DNA of 23,644 nucleotides. Origin: a virus. Of the stretch, positions 14,344 through 22,150 are shown piece after piece. Every line of letters starts with the position of its first letter. Within the stretch, counting starts at the first letter, position 1. The notes under the pieces are model-generated. The model made no database searches. It was not told the origin of the DNA and worked only from the letters and a program-made list of their open reading frames with translations. A program made the translations under genes and the position numbers. The stretch lies in the IMG/VR virus record IMGVR_UViG_3300024346_000519, positions 1-23,644 of that record; one strand, written 5' to 3'.

Positions 14344-16954
14344 AGAACTGGCCAGCGATTTCATTGAACTCGACACCAGATCTGACGGCGACGAAGTTTA
14401 GCTGAATGAAGTTGATCGACTTAGCAGGCTTAATGTAGATGTCTCCAACAAAGCGATTGCTGTCAATTACTTCAGCAGTGTTATTCGTCTCGTCACAAAC
14501 CACGCGGAAGTCAAAGATTCCACGACGACCTTGAACGTCGCGAAGATATGGTTCAACTAGATTTACAAACTGTGATCTTGTGAAATCGTCGTTGAATTCA
14601 AACAGCGTAGAGTTTGAAGCTGTTGCAATCGCCTTTTCAAGAACAATAAACAAGCGACGTACGTTAATACGGTCGAATGCACTTGCACGACCTAGGAGAG
14701 TCTTATCTCCGTAAAGTACTGTGCCTTGACCTGGGAATGTTACGATTGGATTGACATCGTTCTTATACAGAAGATCTCTTTCAGTTTTTCCAGGGCTGAA
14801 TGCCAACTTCACGAGGTTTTTAATTTGACCGCGAGTAAATCCAGCAGGAGAGAACCAAGGATCTTTCAGGCTATCACTGCGAGCAGTAATACCAGCAATA
14901 TCTCCGTTCAAAGGAATGTAGCGATATACGTCAGCATACTTGTCGTACTGATACTTGTAACCAGAATCGAGGAATGCATATGAAGTATTACGCAGAAGAT
15001 TTCTGAAATCTACGATGTTCTGAGCTTGTGCGTTTTCTGTTGCGATACCTACAACATCAGAGTATGCAGGAGATACGAACACTACGCAATCCTTACGAAC
15101 TTCTGCAATGTTATCGATCAGATAGTTAGCTAGCTGAACGTCGCTGGTTCCGATTGCTTTCCCTTGAAGAATCAAAGAAACATCGACTGTACTTGCATCT
15201 GCGAAGAGATCGTATGCAGCACCAACGGCTGCCATTGATACTGTACTTTCTGTCGCGCCATCTGTTCCTCGAACGAAAGACTTCGTATAAGTCGTCGTAT
15301 TGGTCGAGTTAGCAACGGTTGAGAGAGTATTCGAAGCAGCGCCTGAGCGATCGTTTGTAGCCCAAACCCAACGTGAGAAGTCGTTGATCGCTGTCTTATA
15401 GTAGTTAGTTGTACCATCTTCTTTCTTAGCATCTGTTGCACGCGAAAGGTTTTGGTAGATTTCAAGTACTTGACCAGGTGTTCCGCTGATTAGACCATCT
15501 TCGTCAACCACAACAACTGAAACTTCGTCTTTCGTAGAAAGTCCGGCGTTTGTCATCGCTTGAGATACGCCTGGAGCAGAATCTACAGTGTTGAAGTATT
15601 CCCATTGACGTGTCAAAGAGTTTGCGCTGAAGTTAGTCGATTTGTTCCAAGTTGAATCGAAAACGATGTTAAAGTAGATGTTTGTACCATCATCGGCTTG
15701 TGCGCCTTTTGAAGCGACCTTCATATTCTGCTTACCGATAGTAGTATTACCAACTTCTACGTAGTCGCCAACCGTTAGCTTGTCACTGACTGCTGTCACC
15801 GCAAGACGTGCTTGAGCGAGCGTAAGGCCAAGATCAGTCGCTGATTGTTTTGTGAAGAATACGACCGAGTTGGCTGCGCCATTCGAGATGGCAACGTTTG
15901 CTCCACCAGATGTTAACGAGAGAGTAAAGCCGGTTGTATTCGCTCCAGTAATGAAGTACGATGTACCTTCTGATAAACCTTGAATGCTATTCGCGGTCGA
16001 AGAAGAGCCCTTTGCATACCATACTGCATCGCCATTCGTAAAGAGTGTATTTGCGGTTGCAAGAGAGATAAAGTTAGCTGATACGCCATTGGATCCAACT
16101 GTTCGTGCTGTCACAGCAGATGCTACGCGATCTGCGAAATCGTCGTTAGACCATACGAAGACAACGTTAGCAGTATTGCTGCCGACTGAAATCGATACAT
16201 TCGCTGATGTAAGATCTGCAAGAGCATATGCGTTTGCAGTTGTTGAACCGTAAGAAGTATTGGTTTCGAAAGTGATAGTTTCAGCGTATTGTCTATCACT
16301 GTCGCACATTGAAACTTTCAGAGAGTTACCGAGTGCACCAGGATAACGAGCTACAAACTCTGTTCCTGTAAATGTTGCATTCGCTGCACCTTTGTTTTCG
16401 AATTCTTCGGAGTTTCTAACAACTACGTTTGATGCAACGACTGCAGCTGTATCACCAGCATAAGCAGAAAGAGTCGTAGTGTTTGCAAAGAATGAAAGAA
16501 CCGCAGAAGCGCTTGTAGTAGCTGCTCTCGAAATAGTAGTAGTGGTATTGGAAACCGCCGTAACGAAGGTATCATCTGGAATGCCATCGCCTTGTACGCG
16601 ATTACCAACTGTAAGGCCAAGAGCCGCGCCGTTCGATGTGGCAAGCGTAGTATTACTACTAAGAGTAACAGTCGCTGTATTAGAGAAACCTGTTGTATTG
16701 GCAGCACGCGAAACATATAGAGCATTGCCATAAGAAAGGAAGTTTGCTGCTGTATAGAACGTTTCGTAGTTGTCCGAGGTCGGTTTACCGAAGCGATTTG
16801 CGAGTGTATTTTCTGAATCTACAAGAACGAACTTTCCGACTGGTCCCCAACGAAATACTCCGCCAAAACCTCCGACAGTAGTCGCAAGTGCTGGAACAGT
16901 AGTTGTAAGATCAATTTCGGAAACATTGATTCCTGGGCTGACTTGAAACGCCAT
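14342..16954 (-). CDS. 18: gp18 contractile tail sheath protein (enlarged)
   Basis: Sheath subunits surround the tube and contract to drive it through the envelope. The 870-aa product is much longer than T4 gp18 (659). The N-terminus SPGINVSEIDLTTTVPALAT (6-25), the ARYPGALGNSLKVSM block (202-216) and the C-terminal RTYxP-like region ending EVIDSNRFVGDIYIKPAKSI are classic sheath features. Extra material is seen as a beta-rich insert at about 90-165 (VGNRVQGDGIPDDTFVTAVS pattern) and another at about 295-365 (TNGDAVWYA...GLSEGTSYFITGANTTGF). Both resemble small beta modules known from surface and tail proteins. The start is preceded by AGGGAG and by an exact late promoter box. Confidence 0.96.
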   Translation of the reverse strand: MAFQVSPGINVSEIDLTTTVPALATTVGGFGGVFRWGPVGKFVLVDSENTLANRFGKPTSDNYETFYTAANFLSYGNALYVSRAANTTGFSNTATVTLSSNTTLATSNGAALGLTVGNRVQGDGIPDDTFVTAVSNTTTTISRAATTSASAVLSFFANTTTLSAYAGDTAAVVASNVVVRNSEEFENKGAANATFTGTEFVARYPGALGNSLKVSMCDSDRQYAETITFETNTSYGSTTANAYALADLTSANVSISVGSNTANVVFVWSNDDFADRVASAVTARTVGSNGVSANFISLATANTLFTNGDAVWYAKGSSSTANSIQGLSEGTSYFITGANTTGFTLSLTSGGANVAISNGAANSVVFFTKQSATDLGLTLAQARLAVTAVSDKLTVGDYVEVGNTTIGKQNMKVASKGAQADDGTNIYFNIVFDSTWNKSTNFSANSLTRQWEYFNTVDSAPGVSQAMTNAGLSTKDEVSVVVVDEDGLISGTPGQVLEIYQNLSRATDAKKEDGTTNYYKTAINDFSRWVWATNDRSGAASNTLSTVANSTNTTTYTKSFVRGTDGATESTVSMAAVGAAYDLFADASTVDVSLILQGKAIGTSDVQLANYLIDNIAEVRKDCVVFVSPAYSDVVGIATENAQAQNIVDFRNLLRNTSYAFLDSGYKYQYDKYADVYRYIPLNGDIAGITARSDSLKDPWFSPAGFTRGQIKNLVKLAFSPGKTERDLLYKNDVNPIVTFPGQGTVLYGDKTLLGRASAFDRINVRRLFIVLEKAIATASNSTLFEFNDDFTRSQFVNLVEPYLRDVQGRRGIFDFRVVCDETNNTAEVIDSNRFVGDIYIKPAKSINFIQLNFVAVRSGVEFNEIAGQF

Positions 16955-16998
16955 TGTTATCTCCCTTTAAAGGTTAGTCATGTAAGTTGCATTTACTT

Positions 16999-17006
16999 TA
17001 TTTATA
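16999..17006 (-). promoter_or_regulatory. T4-type late promoter box for gp18
   Basis: Exact TATAAATA on the minus strand, 44 bases before the gp18 ATG. The TAA inside the box (17004-17002) is the stop codon of the Coq4-like gene, so promoter and upstream reading frame share bases. Confidence 0.88.
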
Positions 17007-17706
17007 ACTTCAAAAAATTAGGGTATTTGTTTATGAAAACACGAGGCAAACGTATGTTTAATCGTTCCCTAGCAGAATCTAGATTTTCAGATAGTAGTTT
17101 ATCATAATCTTCGGCTAATAGAAACTTAGCCTTTTTGCCATTTCGATAAGCTTCATACACCATTCGAAGCCGAGTAAAAGCTTCAGAAGGATGTCTTATT
17201 AAAAGCGTGAATAAGATACTTAAACTAATTACTAACCACGCAAGCGACCGGGTTTGTGCATAAGAAAACATTATCATACACATTTCTCCTTCTGCAGTTG
17301 TAGGATAATTAGTTAAAATATGCCATATATCATGAGTATCGCGGTATCTTCTTGCCATCCAACTGTAAGGATGTTTAACTTCAATCCATTGATCAGCGGC
17401 GTTTTTTCTACTCATTGCTACAATAGCTAATCGATGGTGCTGAAAACAATCAGCAGCTGCTTTACCAACAGATTTTTCAGGTCTATTCACAAGACCTGGC
17501 AAATATTCTGATATTTCTTCAGACTTATATGCCATCTCTCCGCCTGTTCGAGTTTCGAGCATCTTTTTATACGTATATTTTAAAGAAGGTCCACTGCCAT
17601 GGCGTACTACTTGTAAAATAAAAATTAAGGCTTTCCCAGGATTATTCAGTGCATACTTCATAGGTTTAATTAATTTTCTGAGATTAAGTCCGTATTCATC
17701 TTTCAT
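17002..17706 (-). CDS. Coq4-like ubiquinone biosynthesis protein (candidate auxiliary metabolic gene)
   Basis: The 234-aa product carries the Coq4 metal-binding signature HDxxH-x11-E intact: His125, Asp126, His129 and Glu141, within YRDTHDIWHILTNYPTTAEG and E. The preceding SWMARR, the following FSYAQTRSLAW with a hydrophobic segment (154-170), and the C-terminal VYEAYRNGKKAKFLLAEDY fit full-length bacterial and mitochondrial Coq4. In eukaryotes Coq4 is required for coenzyme Q synthesis, has been linked to oxidative C1 decarboxylation of the ring, and organises the Q-synthesis complex at the membrane. I chose the ATG at 17706 (AAGGAA 9 bases upstream, 1 base after the gp17 stop). A TTG at 17724 inside gp17 is less likely. 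Hand counts give about 37 % GC in six sampled lines, against about 43 % in five lines of gp17, consistent with acquisition. No promoter of its own is visible, so it is probably read through with the terminase. Confidence 0.88.
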   Translation of the reverse strand: MKDEYGLNLRKLIKPMKYALNNPGKALIFILQVVRHGSGPSLKYTYKKMLETRTGGEMAYKSEEISEYLPGLVNRPEKSVGKAAADCFQHHRLAIVAMSRKNAADQWIEVKHPYSWMARRYRDTHDIWHILTNYPTTAEGEMCMIMFSYAQTRSLAWLVISLSILFTLLIRHPSEAFTRLRMVYEAYRNGKKAKFLLAEDYDKLLSENLDSARERLNIRLPRVFINKYPNFLKL

Positions 17707-17707
17707 A

Positions 17708-19381
17708 TCAAAAGTTTCCTTCAAAAAACCCTCGCTTTTGTGCTACCCAAAAATCATCTCTTGGACCACCGTCAAAGAGTGGTTCGTTGACTTCTTCGTC
17801 ATGTATATCATCGCCTGTACTCATTAATCCGAATGGTAGCATTTGTTGCTCAAGCATTTTCTCGTTCTGCTCGTAGATTTGCATACGAATATCGATATTT
17901 GTAATTTCTTTCAGATATGGTTGTGTAGTTAACCAGGCAAAGAGAACACAACACATGGCCATATCATCGTTACCATCTTCTGCTTCGTAAGACTGATTCC
18001 CTTTCAAGGTGTTCTTGAGTGAGAAACGACTTAACTCATAGATGGTATCATAATCATAGATCAAGAACTTGTCGGCCTCGACGAGAGTCTTGAGTGTGGC
18101 ACAACCAATTCTCTTGACTTGTTTTGATGTTTTGACTCCATAATGTGTAGTGGTAGCAAAACCACCTGATAAACTTTGTCCTGTTCTACCATTATTGGCA
18201 GTCACAAGAACTCCGTCATATTCAAGATCATAGTGTAAGATGTCAGCCACTTGCTGACCAATATCATTTGTTTCGACGAGAACAAGAGCATCATTGTATT
18301 TGACTGCAGCTCCATAGATAATGTTTGGATATATCAATGGAGATATTAGATTATTTCGAAATGCGGCCACTTGACGATATGGCATCGTCGATACGTTGAC
18401 GACAATAAAAGCAGAATAGTCGGCTCCGGCTCCTCGAGCAGTATCAACCACAATCGCATAAATGGTATCTGGTTCTGGTTCTTCGTAGATCTTCAATCCA
18501 CCATCAGCCTGAGCAATTGGATTTTTATAAACCATATTACGAAGTTTGGTAGGATGAATCAGTGTATTCGAAGATCCAAGGAATTCGCACTCATATTCTT
18601 GTCTAAACTGATCTTCAGACGTATTGCTGATCGTCTGTTCTTTCCATGCATCATCGCGGCCTGGAATTTGTGACCAGTGAACGTCAACACGAGCATAAGC
18701 ATTTCTACCTTCTTCAGACTCTGTCCAGATACGATAGAACATGTTCATGCCATTCGGTGTCGAAGTAATCAGAACCTTCGAACTTTGACCAGATGAAATG
18801 GTAGGATAAACCGAAGCGAAGAACTCATCTTGAATGTTGGTCGGAACGAAGGCAAACTCGTCAAGGTAAACCATGTTCTGAGAAGTACCACGAATCGCAG
18901 AAGATGAGGTAGCCGAGGCAAGGATTTCAGATCCATTCTCGAGCTTAATGTTACCTTTATTCCATTCAGTCACGCCCATCTGAAGCCACTTCGGAAGATG
19001 CTCGAACATCAACTGAATACGTCCAAGGATTTCTCGAGCTTGTCTGTCTTTGTTGGCCAGAATAGCAATCGAGTATTCTTCGTTGAATACGATCTTCCAA
19101 AGTAAGTAAGCGGCAACAGTCGTCGTCTTACCGACCTGACGAGGCATCTTACAGATAACAAATCGATTCTCTTCGAAGGCGAGGATCATTTCTTTCTGAA
19201 ATTCCCAGAGCGGGAACATGATCAAACCTTTGTCAATGTTGACAATCTTACAGTAAGTTAAGATAAAGTAGATCGGATCCTCAGAGCACTTGATATACTC
19301 GGCAACCTGCTCTGGAGTATACTCGACTTTTGTGTCGGCTCTTTTTAATCGAGGATTACCTAAATAATTTTCACTCGCCAT
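17708..19381 (-). CDS. 17: gp17 terminase large subunit
   Basis: This ATPase-nuclease motor cuts concatemers and pumps DNA through the portal. In 557 aa (T4: 610) it has Walker A MPRQVGKTT (79-87), Walker B VYLDE (171-175), the coupling motif ITSTPNG (205-211), and an RNase H-like nuclease domain with acidic residues in VVDTARGAGADYSAF (Asp313; Asp321), VLVETND (Glu370) and NDDMAM (Asp472 or Asp473). The start lies inside the end of gene 16 (11-base overlap). All catalytic residues are present. It is followed after one base by the Coq4-like gene rather than directly by gp18. Confidence 0.98.
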   Translation of the reverse strand: MASENYLGNPRLKRADTKVEYTPEQVAEYIKCSEDPIYFILTYCKIVNIDKGLIMFPLWEFQKEMILAFEENRFVICKMPRQVGKTTTVAAYLLWKIVFNEEYSIAILANKDRQAREILGRIQLMFEHLPKWLQMGVTEWNKGNIKLENGSEILASATSSSAIRGTSQNMVYLDEFAFVPTNIQDEFFASVYPTISSGQSSKVLITSTPNGMNMFYRIWTESEEGRNAYARVDVHWSQIPGRDDAWKEQTISNTSEDQFRQEYECEFLGSSNTLIHPTKLRNMVYKNPIAQADGGLKIYEEPEPDTIYAIVVDTARGAGADYSAFIVVNVSTMPYRQVAAFRNNLISPLIYPNIIYGAAVKYNDALVLVETNDIGQQVADILHYDLEYDGVLVTANNGRTGQSLSGGFATTTHYGVKTSKQVKRIGCATLKTLVEADKFLIYDYDTIYELSRFSLKNTLKGNQSYEAEDGNDDMAMCCVLFAWLTTQPYLKEITNIDIRMQIYEQNEKMLEQQMLPFGLMSTGDDIHDEEVNEPLFDGGPRDDFWVAQKRGFFEGNF

Positions 19382-19760
19382 CTTTATGCTGCTTTAGATA
19401 TTTTTGTAATTCTGCAGTCGACCCGACGAACAAATTATTTGTGACTTGTTGAGCGGTAGCAGTTGGATCATCTTCCATCAGTTTTTTCTTTTTGACTTGT
19501 AAATCCAGAAGATCTTTGCTCGCTCCAACCATGGTGTTCATCATTCCAGCAAGTACTTCATATGCTCTTGGATGTTGACTTTGTTTCGCTACATCCATCA
19601 GATCAAAGAGAGCTTCTTGCCCTTTATTAATGACTTCCATCATATTCTCGCGAGCAAATTCAAAGTCAGCCGAGACTTGTGTGCTCATCTTCTTTTCGAT
19701 CACAGCCGGAAGAGTTTCGCCTGCGGCGATGTTTAAAAATTTATCAAGTTCATTGCTCAT
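19371..19760 (-). CDS. 16: gp16 terminase small subunit
   Basis: This subunit recognises viral DNA for packaging and regulates gp17 ATPase and nuclease activity. The 129-aa product is helical, with a central pair of long helices (about 27-95: FEFARENMMEVINKGQEALF, then MMNTMVGASKDLLDLQVKKK) as in T4-type small terminases, and a flexible C-terminus (TAQQVTNNLFVGSTAELQKY). It is shorter than T4 gp16 (164 aa) but of the size usual for marine relatives. TAATG coupling to gene 15 and the overlap with gene 17 fix both ends. Confidence 0.92.
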   Translation of the reverse strand: MSNELDKFLNIAAGETLPAVIEKKMSTQVSADFEFARENMMEVINKGQEALFDLMDVAKQSQHPRAYEVLAGMMNTMVGASKDLLDLQVKKKKLMEDDPTATAQQVTNNLFVGSTAELQKYLKQHKDGE

Positions 19761-20590
19761 TAGATATTCTCAGTAATTGTATTAATAATGCTATAGTTAT
19801 CTGTACTTATAATATCTTCGTATGAAATACTTAAAGCAGTGTTGGTAGTAGGTTGTCCATTTGCTGTCAGTCCAGGACGTGAAGTCACTACTATCGTATT
19901 CGCCGTGCTATTAGTATTTCCGGTCGCGACATCTTCTGGAAATCTAAATACAGTTTCAGCATGTTTAATTAGTTTTGATTTCTTCGATGGTCCGTACAAC
20001 CAACCTTTCAATGTAAAGTTGAGTGTCCATATTAAAGCTCTTCTTTGTTCGAAGCTGCCTTCATATTGATCTTGAGAAGAGATGCTATTTAAAATAATAG
20101 GAATATCGCGAGCACTATCGACTTCTGGTACAACATTCACGCTCACAGTAAAAGCAGGTGTAAAGTAAGGTACGATCTGTTCTACTATTCTTGTGCCATC
20201 TTCGGCGTTCTTCACTAAGATATTCATCTCAAACTGCATATCATACGGAACAGGTTGATATTGATATTTGACTTCATCGTCTGTGCCTGCAGTGGCAGAT
20301 TGTTTCGTCAGTTTATTCAAAGTATTTAACTTACGAGTAGGATCATATTCTAAAGTCGTCATTTCAAAAGAAATGCGAGGAAGAATAATACCAACTTGAT
20401 TATCGAGTCTCGGGCTTTGTTCAAGTCTCGAAAGTATTTTGTCTTTTGGACCGTACGTTAAAGGAACTTTCAGAGTCTGAAGTACTTCTCCGGTCGAGCT
20501 GAGTCGATTGATATAGATATCGTTGAAGACAGTTCCGAATACAATGATGTATTTTCTTAGACTGTCATGGTTCCATGTTCTTCCAAACAT
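19760..20590 (-). CDS. 15: gp15 tail terminator / sheath-stabilising protein
   Basis: In T4 gp15 forms a hexameric ring capping the finished tail and joining it to the head. The 276-aa product matches T4 (272) and begins MFGRTWNHDSLRKYIIVFGT, followed by FNDIYINRL, LKVPLTYGPKDKILSRLEQ and LPRISFEMTTLEYDPTRKLN, the recognised gp15 N-terminal pattern. TAATG couples it to gene 14. The Thr/Asn-rich C-terminus is probably flexible. No anomaly is seen. Confidence 0.95.
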   Translation of the reverse strand: MFGRTWNHDSLRKYIIVFGTVFNDIYINRLSSTGEVLQTLKVPLTYGPKDKILSRLEQSPRLDNQVGIILPRISFEMTTLEYDPTRKLNTLNKLTKQSATAGTDDEVKYQYQPVPYDMQFEMNILVKNAEDGTRIVEQIVPYFTPAFTVSVNVVPEVDSARDIPIILNSISSQDQYEGSFEQRRALIWTLNFTLKGWLYGPSKKSKLIKHAETVFRFPEDVATGNTNSTANTIVVTSRPGLTANGQPTTNTALSISYEDIISTDNYSIINTITENI

Positions 20591-21318
20591 TATACTTGTC
20601 CCTCACTAAACGGATCTATCTGCGTCCAGTCAAGGATAGTGTCCCCGTCTGTTTCAAACTCGACATTATCTTCGAATGCATCTCCGGCTTGTGTACCAAA
20701 ATCATAGCTGCCTTGTATGATTGGATTTCCTTCTTGAGTAACCAGAAGTAAATTGTCATTTGTCAAGATTCCAAAGGCATCGAGGCTGAGACTACTTAAT
20801 TTCTCAATACTGTCAATGGCTTCAATGCCAGTATTTAACTTCTCACTTCCATACTCAAACATCTCGCAGACGAGATCATACATCTGAATAGCGCCCATCT
20901 GATAAAAGACAGGAGTTTTATTGACATACTTGACATACATCAAACGATCAGCCATGGCAAGATAAATCAAATCACCTTCTTGTGGACGATCGATCATTTC
21001 TACTGAACCAATCTCGTTCATGAAGTTACGAACAGAGACAGTAAATGTAACTTGATCTCGAATCTCAAGACCAAACTTCGATAAGAATTGTCCGTCACCT
21101 TCATAGCTTTCATAGCTACGAATATACATGTCAATTAAATAATTACTGTTGTACTGTGATAATGAATCTTCTTCATAAACTTCGTCTTTTTCTATTAAAG
21201 TACGAGGACAATAGAATACATCATGACCATATATTTGAATAGACTCAAGAACCAGATCTTCAATTAAGATCTGCTCTTGACTATTCGTAAAGTTGTTGAA
21301 ATAGAAATTGGTCGACAT
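20590..21318 (-). CDS. 14: gp14 neck protein
   Basis: In T4 gp14 sits with gp13 in the neck connecting portal to tail. The 242-aa product (T4: 256) starts MSTNFYFNNFTNSQEQILIE and contains the family block LVLESIQIYGHDVFYCPRTL (22-41), an acidic middle, and AMADRLMYVKYVNKTPVFYQ. Its stop overlaps the gp15 start in TAATG. It follows gp13 by 3 bases. Identification is by these blocks and by the 13-14-15 order. Confidence 0.95.
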   Translation of the reverse strand: MSTNFYFNNFTNSQEQILIEDLVLESIQIYGHDVFYCPRTLIEKDEVYEEDSLSQYNSNYLIDMYIRSYESYEGDGQFLSKFGLEIRDQVTFTVSVRNFMNEIGSVEMIDRPQEGDLIYLAMADRLMYVKYVNKTPVFYQMGAIQMYDLVCEMFEYGSEKLNTGIEAIDSIEKLSSLSLDAFGILTNDNLLLVTQEGNPIIQGSYDFGTQAGDAFEDNVEFETDGDTILDWTQIDPFSEGQV

Positions 21319-21321
21319 GTA

Positions 21322-22065
21322 TTATCCAATCATATCGAGAACCGGCAGAGAATAAGAAGAAATCATCTCATCTTCGAGCTTTCTTCTTTCGGCCACAGCA
21401 TCATCATAAATTTTCTCTCCGTTGAACTGTACTCCACCAGGTAAAGTCATACCACTAAACTTTGTAAGATTCGAACCCCATTGTTCTTTAATGAGAGTCG
21501 TAGCATAGTTCTGAAGCCACCGATCGTTATAAGCATCTGTAAAAGTTTCTGGATCGACGACCTCATAAGCTTCTACAAGTAAGAATGAGCCAACAGCAAC
21601 CGTGTTCCAGTCCATGTCGACATGTAATCGATCTTTATGACGAGAATAGCGAATCGGTTGTTTACCGACGAGAAGCTCTGTCATGAGTGCAAGATGTTCC
21701 ATCACCATATAATATGGAACAAGAGATACGTTTGTGAGAGTATAAATATCATTCAGTGCGATTTGATATCGAATATTGAAAAGATCGTCAGAGCTTATCG
21801 AAGGATCTCCCATCGAGAAGATGCTGACAGCGCCGATGATATTTTCTGGAAGAGTAATATACTTGTTTGTGACATCAGTATCAGTGATCGCATGCTTATA
21901 GTATATTTTTTCTGAACCATCAAAGTGATAGTCATACCAGTAACGTAAAGCTTCGTCGATACGATCGTCGACTTGATCATCATCGACGTTAATCTCAATG
22001 ACTGGTTTGCCGAGCTTTCGAAGGCAATACTCTTTAAATGTCGCTTTTGTAGTAGGAGTTGCCAT
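21322..22065 (-). CDS. 13: gp13 neck protein
   Basis: This is a head-completion and neck protein that closes the filled portal. The 247-aa product (T4: 309) contains FKEYCLRKLGKPVIEINVDD (10-29), VDDRIDEALRYWYDYHFDG (32-50) and GSEKIYYKHAITDTDVTNKY, all typical of gp13. It is the first minus-strand gene of the late block, with GAGG before the ATG and two late boxes in the 85-base divergent spacer. Confidence 0.95.
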   Translation of the reverse strand: MATPTTKATFKEYCLRKLGKPVIEINVDDDQVDDRIDEALRYWYDYHFDGSEKIYYKHAITDTDVTNKYITLPENIIGAVSIFSMGDPSISSDDLFNIRYQIALNDIYTLTNVSLVPYYMVMEHLALMTELLVGKQPIRYSRHKDRLHVDMDWNTVAVGSFLLVEAYEVVDPETFTDAYNDRWLQNYATTLIKEQWGSNLTKFSGMTLPGGVQFNGEKIYDDAVAERRKLEDEMISSYSLPVLDMIG

Positions 22066-22083
22066 CGAATACCTCTTTTACTA

Positions 22084-22091
22084 TATTTATC
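22084..22091 (-). promoter_or_regulatory. Secondary late box upstream of gp13
   Basis: GATAAATA on the minus strand, one mismatch, 19 bases before the gp13 ATG and 7 bases inside the exact box at 22099. It may be an accessory or chance match. Confidence 0.35.
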
Positions 22092-22098
22092 CTTTAGT

Positions 22099-22106
22099 TA
22101 TTTATA
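22099..22106 (-). promoter_or_regulatory. T4-type late promoter box for the neck/terminase operon
   Basis: Exact TATAAATA on the minus strand, 34 bases before the gp13 ATG, in the divergent spacer. It would start the transcript covering genes 13, 14, 15, 16, 17 and the Coq4-like gene, since no other exact box is seen before 16999. Confidence 0.88.
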
Positions 22107-22111
22107 AGCAA

Positions 22112-22119
22112 TATAAATA
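22112..22119 (+). promoter_or_regulatory. T4-type late promoter box for the plus-strand accessory cassette
   Basis: Exact TATAAATA on the plus strand, only 5 bases from the minus-strand box at 22099-22106 and 32 bases before the ATG at 22151. It forms a back-to-back late promoter pair. Confidence 0.85.
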
Positions 22120-22150
22120 CAGCCAGTACATGATGAGGACTTGAAATATT

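Noticed and set aside
17707-17724. TTG start of the Coq4-like gene inside gp17, adding six residues
   Set aside because: The ATG at 17706 has a well spaced AAGGAA site and immediately follows the gp17 stop. The TTG lacks a better ribosome site, and the added residues are not part of the Coq4 family core.
21741-21748. Exact TATAAATA on the plus strand inside gene 13
   Set aside because: It is antisense within a coding region, about 400 bases from the next plus-strand gene and with no start nearby. One or two chance matches are expected in sequence this AT-rich.
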